Shown here: positions 21,251 to 29,875 of the stretch, in pieces
Position numbering within the stretch: position 1 is the stretch's first letter
Layout of the letters: each line of letters starts with the position of its first letter
Source of the DNA: Endomychus coccineus
Taxonomy: Eukaryota > Arthropoda > Insecta > Coleoptera > Endomychidae
DNA length: 64,000 nucleotides
Assembly (NCBI GenBank): GCA_958510875.1
Contig: OY294068.1
Span: forward strand, 162,538,388 to 162,602,387
Direction: 5' to 3'
Notes under the pieces: generated by a model
Told to the model about the DNA's origin: nothing
The model's input: only the letters and a program-made list of their open reading frames with translations
The model's database searches: none
Translations under genes and position numbers: made by a program

Positions 21251-21837
21251 CCTCGACAAAAAGGGAAATATTGTACGGGATTGAGTTTGAAATAATATTG
21301 GAAGAATATTTTGGAGAGTTCAAACTCGAAACTCATTAGATCAGAATAATTGTACTTACTTCATTCATGAATGCACTTGTTATTGTTACAATTTACTCGA
21401 AAACAACAATCCATTCATGAATGCACATGTTATTGTTATAATTTACTCGAAAACAACAATCTGGAACAAATAAAACATGTACCACAGAGTGACTTACAAT
21501 AATGTTCCAGTAACCTTTTCGGAGACTTCAACGCAACGTCAGTACACCGAACTGATAACATTAGAATAATTACAGACTATCAGAGATCATAGTTCATCTG
21601 CCAGCTAAGGCTAAGTTCAGAGCCGCAACCAGGGGGGCTGCAAAATTTGGAGCCTGCCTTTAGTACCAGTTGAAATGATGAGAATTTTCTTAAAAAAATT
21701 TGAGCTTCATCAACGGTGTGTAGTAGCGTGTTTCACCAACTCGCGAGGACAGCAGATTGTAAATCACAGAATATATATACAATTCTGTGAACGAAAACCG
21801 TAAGATATACAGCTTTTGTTAAAGTATAAAAACATAA
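21251..21837. other. Intergenic DNA with a 50-bp tandem duplication
   Basis: Holds the duplication at 21362-21461 and otherwise nothing recognisable. Confidence 0.4.
21362..21461. repeat. 50-bp direct tandem duplication
   Basis: The unit CATTCATGAATGCACTTGTT and its continuation to AACAACAATC occurs at 21362-21411 and again at 21412-21461 with two substitutions. It has only two copies, so it is a local duplication and not a satellite. Confidence 0.9.
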
Positions 21838-22352
21838 ATACAGGGTGTTCCTTCTCAGAAGAGTATTATTGTATGGAAGTCAATGGAGGACAATTTGAAC
21901 ATTTGATTTAAACACGCAGATTTAATTTTTTTCATTGTAAGCATGACAACACAATTCACTTTTTTTACGAATGTGATTTTTTGAAGATTGATTTAAGTTT
22001 GTAAAAAATGCTTAATAAAAATGAGCTTGTACATTGTACAAATAACCAAAATATTCAAGGTGGCGCATTCGAGCAACAAAATTAATTTTTGGCGAAAACG
22101 GTTCATCAAATTTGCGTTTTTCATACACCGTTATAAAGAGGCTTCAAATGACGTATCACTCAACCCCTCTCCCCTATTCAATTTTGAGGGGTTGAAGCGC
22201 CCCCTATTAGGGGGTTGCTCATTCAAGCCTCAAATATACGTCAAAAGATGTCTCCCAAACAAAATTATTCGACGTGTTCCGGGAGATTTTTCCACTCACT
22301 ATGGGATAAGAAATATACGGGGTGGCTCGTCTGAGATGGAACAGCCTGTATG
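21838..22352. mobile_element. Non-autonomous TACAGGGTG-type element
   Basis: The left end TACAGGGTGTTCCTTCTCAG is matched imperfectly by CTGAGATGGAACAGCCTGTA at the right. Ends of the form TACAGGGTG are shared with the long-TIR transposon at 29876-32240. The 117-codon ORF inside (22021-22374) has no known domain. This is likely a MITE of about 515 bp. Confidence 0.55.
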
Positions 22353-22439
22353 TGATTTTTGGTATAGACTATAGTTTTATAGAATCAGACAATCAGACAA
22401 TGAATGGAGTAGACTGATTAACATTAACCTAGTCTACAG

Positions 22440-23396
22440 AAAAATTTTAAGTTTTAAAGCTCGGATTGAAATCGCAGCAATCTTTGTTCACAAAACTCAA
22501 TACTAAACAAGAGGCTGCAACTCATGCCAGCTTTCGTGTGGCTCTTCAAATTACGAAACGTGGAAAACCATTCACCGATGGAGAAATGATCAAAGAATGC
22601 GTAATTGCAGTAGCCGAAGAAATGTGCCCGAAAAGGGAAATTTATTATTTAACTGTCAGTTTGTCAGCAAACACCGTGACTCGGAGGGAAGAAGACACAC
22701 GTTTTGAAACATGTGAAACATTCAGTCACACTACAGAGATCGAGTTTCCCGTCGATTTTGCAATCGAAGCTTTGAGTGCTTTGAAGCTGAATTTTGATAC
22801 TCGTTCCCCAGACTTTGATGTCATTGCGAATGTAATTAAGATTTTTCAAAATTCTTTTGATATTGACATTGAAACCATAGCCCCGGAACTTCTAATGGAA
22901 ATTATTGATTTACAGTGCAGTGATAGAATTAAGAACAAATATCAAAACTCATCTTTGTTGGAATTTTATAATAGTCTTTACAATTTGATAATTTTCATAA
23001 ATTTGCTCGTGGGCTGTTTTCTGTTTCTGGTACTTGTGTGAGAAAACATTCTCCAAAATGAAGTACACAAAGAATGTTTACAGATCTAAGTTAACTGATG
23101 AGCATCTTAAATCTCTTTTAATAATTGGTACAAGTAAAATTGATCTACAACTTCAAACTATTGTCAGTGGAAAATCACAATTACATGAATCTCATTGGTA
23201 TTTTATATGTTATAATGTTTATATGTTTATGTGTTCACATGTAATAATGTTTATAATGTTAGTGGGATTCGCTCTACCTTGCAATTAAGTAAAACCGAGT
23301 TATTATAATTCTGTTTTTTTATCCAACTTATCACAACAACAATAAGCTGTCGCGGGCCGGATATTTGGCTCGCGGGCCATAGTTTGGAAACCCCTG
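22440..23396 (+). pseudogene. hAT transposase relic (GTF2IRD2/ZBED-like)
   Basis: Frame 1 (22466-23041) reads ASFRVALQITKRGKPFTDGE, then MIKECVIAVAEEMCPKR and VSLSANTVTRREED, jumping to FDIDIETIAPELLMEIIDLQ, CSDRIKNKY and SLLEFY. A frameshift near 23034 leads to CEKTFSKMKYTKNVYRS and LTDEHLKSLL. These are the N-terminal block and the C-terminal dimerisation block of hAT proteins of the GTF2IRD2-like group; the middle catalytic part is deleted. The right end CCATAGTTTGGAAACCCCTG (to 23396) is a typical hAT terminus (reverse: CAGGGGTTTCC). No left TIR is found. Confidence 0.75.
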
Positions 23397-24146
23397 AATC
23401 TAGAGGGTATTGACTCCACTCGTATATGCCCAAAGAGCCAATCTACAAGTTGGTTATCTGTTCTTGGAATTGAATGTTAATAGTTGACTCTTTAATAACT
23501 TTCGATATTTATATCATCACGCGAAAGTGCCGATGCAAGGTTTAGCATTGCATTAAGTCGAGTAAAATGGTTCCGCAGATTACATTTGTTTGGTACTCTC
23601 AAATTTATGTCTGATATTATGTTAGCTCGAGTGGGAAGTACCGATATGTAAATCCAATAGACACGGACGCATCTTTAAAACGTTGAACTTGACCCTCCCG
23701 AAGGTTATTCAAGTCATCGTTACCATTCGCTTCCTGGTGGATCTGAATTTTAATTTTATATTGATATATCTGCAGCGCATCAGCTTGTTGATTGCTATTC
23801 TCTTAATTACTTGTAGTTATTCCTATTTTGTATATGACATTACGTTATTGAAAACACTGGTATTGTTCTCGCATAAATGGTAATTAAGAACTGTCTCTTC
23901 TGTTTAATGTATGGCACAACTGTTACATAATAGGGAAAACCTTGAAAATATACTTCTCGTGATTTATTCGACGCTATTAGTGTCGCTCGTTAAAGAATCC
24001 AATGAATTCAAGCAAACAATTCGTTCAGAACACCTTCACAATAGTTTTTATTCTCGCATTGATGTAAATGGAAAACCCATATCCTTATAAATTCATTTAA
24101 ACAGTAATGTTTTTCTCCGAACGTTATTGGTTACTAGGAAATATGT
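23397..24146. other. Unassigned DNA
   Basis: AT-rich with one hydrophobic 66-codon ORF (23683-23883) that starts from unremarkable sequence and has no known domain. No repeat ends are seen. Confidence 0.35.
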
Positions 24147-25540
24147 TTAATAGTTATATATTCTTCTATCACTTGTGTTTGACTGCAATATGCAGCTTGA
24201 AGTGTTTTCAGTTACTTCAACAAAGCCTAACGAAGTATCAGAATTAGGTTCTGACATATTTTTTCGGATTGGGGGAGGGGGGGTGTTCTGGTTGGATCGT
24301 TGCGTACGTGAGTAACATGTTGTAATTGCTAATATTTTTGCTTGGAATTTTGTCGCAAGTGTCCCCCTAGGTTCAAAGAAATTATTTCTCCTTGATCCGT
24401 TGTTTCGACTATTCCAGCACCTTTTTTTTTCGGTCTTGGTGCCTTCGGTAAACCATACGGAATCCCCTGGTATCATATGAGAACCCCCAGCGTTCTCTCG
24501 TCCATTCAAGGTTTGAATCGTGAACGGTACGAAAGTGCTGTGAACATTGCTCCTGTCGGATCTCATCCCCAATGACCCAGGAGATCCAATCAATCCAAGA
24601 ATGCGTCGGCTTCTCCTTGTCCAATAAGATCAAAGTGCTTTCAGCCTGAACGGCGAGGTGAAGTGGCTCCAACCTCCAACAGCCTTTCCTTGGCAGCCGT
24701 TGGGGTGGTCGACATAGCACCTGTTATTCCTAATCACGCCAGCTTCTGAACTCTGTTTAGGGAATGCTGGGATATTTTCGTTTTTGGCCACCACACGGTT
24801 GCGGCGTATGTTACAATGGGTCTCACTATGGTGGTGTACACCCAGTGCACCATCCGTGGAGTGAGTCCCCAGTGGTTTTCTCCAGATGCTTCCCAAAGGT
24901 CAGCCTTTTATCTAGGCTTACCCCAAGGTACTTAACCGCGTCCGCCATATGTATGTTTTCCCCATACAAAACTAAGTCTTGTATGTTTCCAATGTCCTTT
25001 CTCCTCGTGAAGGCTACAATAGTTATTTTCGAAGGATTCACTTTGAGTCCTTCCTTGTTGCCCCATTTTTCACGGTGTTCAGTGCTTGCTGCATCAGAGA
25101 TGCTATTGTGCTCCCGAACTTCCCTTGTACTATAATGACGATGTCGTCCGCATATCCGATTACGCAGAATCCTTTTCTCTCAAGGAGTATTACAAGTTCG
25201 TCCACCAGCAGAGGTGACAGTACAACTCCATGCGGACATCATCCAGCCACCCGCACCTTGTTCTCAACCTCATTGAGAGTTCCTATGACTGTCCTGCATC
25301 GGAGCATGTTGTGGATCGATCTGCACAGCAGATCTTCTATCCCTCGCTGTCGCGTTGCTCTTGCAATTTATTCGAAAGATGTATTATCAAAAGCTCCCTA
25401 TATGTCCAGAAAGCTCGCTAGCGCAGTTTATTCGCAGTCCAGCGATTTTTCTGCTCTCTATATTAGCTCGTATACAGCCAATTCGCAGGATTTCCCGGTT
25501 TGGTAGGCATACTGATTACGATGTAGGAGATTTCTCATAA
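24147..25540 (-). pseudogene. R1-type LINE ORF2 remnant: RT palm, thumb, start of RNase H
   Basis: On the minus strand the order is GCPHGVVLSPLL (B box near 25240), VIGYADDIVIIVQGKFGS (catalytic YADD near 25155), VNPSKITIVAFTRRKD-like (25041 down), DAVKYLGVSLDKRLTFGKHL, then WGLTPRMVHWVYTTIVRPIV and TYAATVWWPKTKISQ in another frame, and finally DSVWFTEGTKTE and GTLATKFQAKILAI at the start of RNase H. The reading frame changes several times. The palm lacks the WNLV-type segment after LSPLL. The clade is judged from the YADD, VRPIVTYAATVWWPK and RNase H sequence. Confidence 0.8.
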
Positions 25541-25637
25541 GAGTTCCATCCCTGACACATGCCTGTCGATCAGTTTCTCTGGGTTTGAAATTTCTTCAGG
25601 CTGCTTTAAAGTGGTGAAAATAAGAAGTGTACTGTTT
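25541..25637. other. Junction between LINE remnant and repeat R
   Basis: Short unassigned stretch; AAGTGGTGAAAATA at 25610-25623 recurs at 26150. Confidence 0.3.
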
Positions 25638-25995
25638 CTGGGCGCGGTAGCCTCGTTTCGAGTGGTATTTTTAACATTCATCTTCAGCTTTTCAAATGGA
25701 ATTGTAGTATTTTATTCAACCATAATGTTAATCGTGTTTTTCTGCTTATAAATATGTATCACACGCTAAGTATATCCTTTACAAATGTCCGAAGATCTCA
25801 CTTTAAGAGTCATGTGACGTCATCGATGTGAAGTCACAGTCTTTTTTATGTCTTTACTCTGAGGTACATTTTGATAGTGCTTGTGACAGTAAGTTTCAGT
25901 ATAAAACAAGAGTTGTCAAATACGCTATGTGGATCATTTGGATAAAATTTCAATGTAACAGAGTATAATTTAACGTAATTTATTGACGGTTTCTA
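25638..25995. repeat. Dispersed repeat R, copy left of the PLE-C ORF
   Basis: Direct repeat of 29315-29735, inverse of 6785-7205. It begins GGGCGCGGTAGCCTCGTTTC and contains CATCTTCAG, TCATCGATGTGAAG and GCTTGTGACAG. On the minus strand it shows CTGAAGATG followed about 20 bases later by CGAAAC, an arrangement reminiscent of the PLE ribozyme cores, but the helix between is weak. Confidence 0.65.
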
Positions 25996-26308
25996 AATCT
26001 TTCCCAATATATTTTCTGTTCTTACAATCATTTAAATTTGACCTGCAGGAGCTTTTTGAGATGATGTCTGTGTTTGTGCGTATGTGTAAAAGCCGTGGAC
26101 ACGATTCCACCGTTTATAATATTGGTCCTATGGATTTTAAATTCCCTCTAAAGTGGTGAAAATAGTAACGGTATTCAATGAAATCAGCCATTACATGATG
26201 AAAATCCATGCTAAACTTAAATAAAATAACTATTAAAAGTTTGACTTTCACTAATTTAATAATGAGTATATATCTATGGTTTCGGCGTTTACGTAGTGTA
26301 AATTCATA

Positions 26309-28626
26309 ATACTTCAGAAGTTGGAGAATAAAACTCAAATTTTACACAAAACTCATCAATAGTACATAATAAATTCTTGAAACAGAAGAAAAAGTTGAAC
26401 AGTTTAATCCAAAACAAAACTAACAAAGAAGCTAATTTCACAAATAATAATAAAAAACCGAACACTTCTCTAGCAGATGAGCAAAAATTCAATTATCACA
26501 GTAGATTTGTAAACTTATCAGAAGTAACTTTCAGTGTGTCAGAAATCAATTTACTTAACAAAGGCTTTAAATATAATATCCCATTTAAACCCAATAATAA
26601 ACACTTTGAAAACCTTACTGTTGAAACAGAAGTTGCACTCAAACAGTCAGAAACAAAAATTAAATATAATGCAAGCGATATATTGATAAATTCTACTAAA
26701 TTAACTTCTAGCAAATTCGTAAATCCAGAAATTAAAATTGCTAAAATACTTAATGAAAAGACAATTAAAAATAATATCGTGTTCACTAAAGCCGACAAAG
26801 GTAATACAATAATTGCAATAGATAAACCTACATATTTAGAGAAAATTGATCAATTTTTAGATCCAACAAAATTTATAGAACTAAAATCAGACCCTACAAT
26901 GAAATTCCAGGCAAATATTAAAAATTCTCTCAAAAATATCCAATATATTTTGACTGAATATGAGAAGCCTCGTTTAATGAACATGAATCCTCAACCACCT
27001 TCTCTTTATGGTTTATTAAAAATTCACAAAGACGATACTCCCATAAGACCCGTCTGTTCATATATCAATGCACCCTGTCAAAAAATAGCGAAAAAGTTAG
27101 TCAACATAATATCAACATATACAAACTTTAAACCTAAATACAGTATAAAAAACTCTTTCCAGTTAATAGAAAAAATAAAAGATGTAGAACTAAAGACAAA
27201 TATCAAACTTGTATCTTTTGATGTCAAGAACCTTTTTCCAAGTATTCCCACACAATTGACCATCACTCTAATTGAAGATCTTTTAATCCGCAATAATACT
27301 TTACCGGCAATAACACAGGAAATATTAAGTTTAATCTCACTTTGCATAGACCAAAATTATTTCACAATTAACGATAAATATTACAAACAGAACACCGGAC
27401 TCCCCATGGGTTCGCCATTATCTCCGTTGCTAGCAGAAATATTTATGAATTACTTGGAAACTAAGATTTTAAATTCCAATTTTCAGCACATGTTTGTATA
27501 TTGGTATCGCTATGTTGACGACGTAATCGCTTGCTATACAGGCAGTAACCGTCAAATAAATTCTTTTCTCACCTATATCAACAACTTACACCCAAATATA
27601 GAATTCACATTAGAGATGGAAAACAACAAGTCCTTAAACTTTTTAGATCTGACAATTTCACACACAAATAATTACTTTTCTTTCGCTATTTATCACAAGC
27701 CCACCCACACAGATACCACAATACACAACACTTCTTTACATCCACAATCACATAAGCTAGCAGCATATAATTGTATGATACATAGATTAATTAATGTCCC
27801 ATTAAGTAAAGATAATTTCCATTTAGAATTAAACAGAATCGTAGATATTGCCAAAAATAACGGTTATAATGTAAAGATAATTAATAAAATACTCCAAAAT
27901 AAACTCAATAAAAAAGCCTTAAGCATAATTTATCCGCAAATTAATAATAATACAAAATCAAATTTCACATGTCTAACATATTTAGGTAAACATTCACTAA
28001 AAATATCTCAATTCCTTAAAAAACAGAATAAAAACGTCGCCTTTAAAACAACAAATAACCTATGCTCGAAATCTAAAAAAGATAACTTAAAGAAATCTGG
28101 AGTTTACAGACTGAGATGTGATGACTGTAGTGCTTTGTACATAGGACAAACTGGACGCAGTTTCAGCGTAAGGTTCAATGAACATTTGAGAAGTTACAGG
28201 CTCAAAAAAGAAGACTCTAATTACGCAAATCACCTGTTAGAACATAACCACAATTTCACCCTTAATCCTGATATTCTACATATTCAGGAAAAAGGACATA
28301 AACTTAATATATTAGAATCCATAGAAATTTTGAAACACGCAAAAAACAATAATAATGTAATATTAAATGATCAAATCGACACATATAATTCACCGCTTGT
28401 TAACAATTTTGTAAACACACTCCCACCATTATCCACCCCCATCCCTCAATTTGCACCACATTCTGATCCCTGATATTTAAGGACATACTTTTAGATTTAG
28501 CTTTAGTTGATAACTCCTCGCTTTGATAATGCCACAGTGTGGTGAAACAATTTGTCAGCATTTTTAAATTAAATGTTAAAAGTTTTGTGTAAAATTTGAG
28601 TTTTATTCTCCAACTTCTGAAGTATA
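26309..28626. repeat. Short inverted repeat bracketing the PLE-C ORF
   Basis: CATAATACTTCAGAAGTTGG and the next 30 bases (26305-26352) recur inverted at 28577-28625, the right copy lying in the 3' terminal sequence. The left copy is joined directly to the truncated ORF. PLE insertions commonly carry an inverted piece of their terminal repeat at the 5' side, which would explain this. Confidence 0.75.
26332..28473 (+). CDS. Penelope-like retroelement protein: RT plus GIY-YIG endonuclease
   Basis: The longest ORF in the window. Numbering from the TTG at 26377, it has KADKGNTIIAID (138-149), YGLLKIHKD (211-219), SFDVKNLFPSIP (280-291, catalytic D282), GLPMGSPLSPLLAEIF (341-356), YRYVDDVIACY (377-387, catalytic D381 and D382), NFLDLTISH (421-429) and IYHKPTHTDTTIH (438-450). 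The GIY-YIG nuclease follows: GVY at 575-577, C581 and C584, YIG at 588-590, R599, E602-H603, H619 and H623, and E647. All expected catalytic and zinc-binding residues are present. The frame is open from 26332 but has no ATG before residue 175, so the 5' part is missing and the copy is probably not translatable alone. It is flanked by repeat R. Confidence 0.92.
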   Translation, partial: NSNFTQNSSIVHNKFLKQKKKLNSLIQNKTNKEANFTNNNKKPNTSLADEQKFNYHSRFVNLSEVTFSVSEINLLNKGFKYNIPFKPNNKHFENLTVETEVALKQSETKIKYNASDILINSTKLTSSKFVNPEIKIAKILNEKTIKNNIVFTKADKGNTIIAIDKPTYLEKIDQFLDPTKFIELKSDPTMKFQANIKNSLKNIQYILTEYEKPRLMNMNPQPPSLYGLLKIHKDDTPIRPVCSYINAPCQKIAKKLVNIISTYTNFKPKYSIKNSFQLIEKIKDVELKTNIKLVSFDVKNLFPSIPTQLTITLIEDLLIRNNTLPAITQEILSLISLCIDQNYFTINDKYYKQNTGLPMGSPLSPLLAEIFMNYLETKILNSNFQHMFVYWYRYVDDVIACYTGSNRQINSFLTYINNLHPNIEFTLEMENNKSLNFLDLTISHTNNYFSFAIYHKPTHTDTTIHNTSLHPQSHKLAAYNCMIHRLINVPLSKDNFHLELNRIVDIAKNNGYNVKIINKILQNKLNKKALSIIYPQINNNTKSNFTCLTYLGKHSLKISQFLKKQNKNVAFKTTNNLCSKSKKDNLKKSGVYRLRCDDCSALYIGQTGRSFSVRFNEHLRSYRLKKEDSNYANHLLEHNHNFTLNPDILHIQEKGHKLNILESIEILKHAKNNNNVILNDQIDTYNSPLVNNFVNTLPPLSTPIPQFAPHSDP

Positions 28627-28689
28627 ATGAGTATAGTTTCGCTAACACCGCAGTTTTATCAAATAAATAACACAGTACTTTGTAATAAT

Positions 28690-29252
28690 TGTTTGAAGAA
28701 GCTACGGTGTTAGCAGTGGCGTGCCGTGACTTGTGAGTCAAGGTGGCCGATATTTGGGGGGCACAGCGTAACGTTTCCATGGTTCCTGGCAATAACTAAT
28801 ATATTCAAGGTTCAAGGACGCTACCGCTTGTGTGCTAGGTATATTTCAAGAGCGACTGTTGTTGGTATCGTAAGCAAAATCCTTTCTGTTTGGGTGACCG
28901 GGACAGGGCCGGGCCCCGATATTATTCGTAAACTTTGTCTGGGACCGTGGAACGATGCGTACATATGGGAAATATTATTTTGAAACAGTATTCGTTTCAT
29001 TATTTTACTTTTTATAGAGCAAATTTAAAAAACAATGTCACATCATCTGACATTTACATAACTTTCAAGAAAAGTTGTTTTTAGAAGAGAAATAACATTA
29101 AAATTTTTCAGAATAATTATAATTGATTTTTGTAAGCTAGATTTTTTATATTCTCCTTAAACTTAATCTATTTTTATCAGAAGGGCGGGGCTACGCCCCT
29201 AGCCCCCTCCTGTCGGCACGTCCCTGGGTGTTAGCGAAACTATAGTTACATT
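28690..29252 (+). pseudogene. Hammerhead-like core split by a hAT MITE
   Basis: Removing the insertion and one target copy leaves TTGAAGA, GCTA-CGGTGT-TAGC, GAAA, CTATAG and GTT in order. This is the layout of the family A motif: box, stem II hairpin, GAAA, palindromic stem III, NUH triplet. The first box base is T rather than C, and stem I pairing is only three clear base pairs, so activity before the insertion is uncertain. The insertion sits in the loop of stem II. Confidence 0.4.
28714..29226. mobile_element. hAT-type MITE, 513 bp, with 8-bp target duplication
   Basis: Begins CAGTGGCGTGCCGTGAC and ends GTCGGCACGTCCCTG. GGTGTTAG is duplicated exactly on both sides (28706-28713 and 29227-29234). 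An 8-bp duplication and CAGxG ends are hallmarks of hAT elements. It encodes no transposase. Confidence 0.9.
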
Positions 29253-29314
29253 TATTTCTTCAATTAGTGGAATTCGACCTTTAATAGTTATTTTATTTAA
29301 GGCGTTGGGTTATT

Positions 29315-29735
29315 TTTGGGCGCGGTAGCCTCGTTTCAAGTGGTACTTTTGCATCTATCTTCAGTTTTCAAATGGAATTCTAATATTGCATCAGACCATA
29401 ATGACAACAACGTTTTTCTGATTATAAATATATATCACGCCCATATATTTAGCCTGCAAGTGTCCGAAAGGCGTCATTTCAAGATTCAAGTGAAGACATC
29501 GATGTGAAATCGCAGTCTATTCGTGTGTTCAGTCTGTTGCAAATTTTGATAATGCATGTGACAGCAGTTATCAATTTAAAGCAAGGTTATGTTATATTGT
29601 GAATAATTTCTAGAGGCAACCTGACAGCAGGTGTCATAGAGTTGTAAAATACATTATATAGACTATTTGTATATAATTTCAACATAGCATATAGTATATC
29701 TCAACGTCTTCCATTAGCAGTTTCCAAATAATGTT
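29315..29735. repeat. Dispersed repeat R, copy right of the PLE-C ORF
   Basis: Direct repeat of 25638-25995, starting GGGCGCGGTAGCCTCGTTTC. It is more diverged internally. The two copies lie about 3.7 kb apart on either side of the long PLE ORF. Confidence 0.65.
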
Positions 29736-29875
29736 TATTTCTGACCGAGATATTATAAGCTTATATCGTCATAGTTACGCTATCAATAATGAGGGACATA
29801 ACTCCCTTGGGACATTATAGATTCTATAATTCCCTCTACCTTTCACAAGTAAAAATGAAATAAGAAATGCTATTA

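Larger units (their letters stand above)
28474..29300 (+). mobile_element. PLE-C 3' terminal region (interrupted by a hAT MITE)
   Basis: Follows the ORF stop. The block GATAATGCCACAGTGTGGTG, then TTAAATGTTA and GTTTTGTGTAAAATTTGAGT, recurs in the decayed copies at 47865-47960 (inverted) and 48965-49075. CGGTGTTAGCGAAACTATA occurs inverted at 28627-28645 and direct across the MITE insertion, so the end itself is partly palindromic. A similar scrap is at 10255-10305. Confidence 0.65.

Noticed and set aside
24764..25506. Long plus-strand ORFs (123 and 175 codons)
   Set aside because: They are antisense shadows of the R1-type LINE RT; the minus strand has the YADD and KYLGV motifs.
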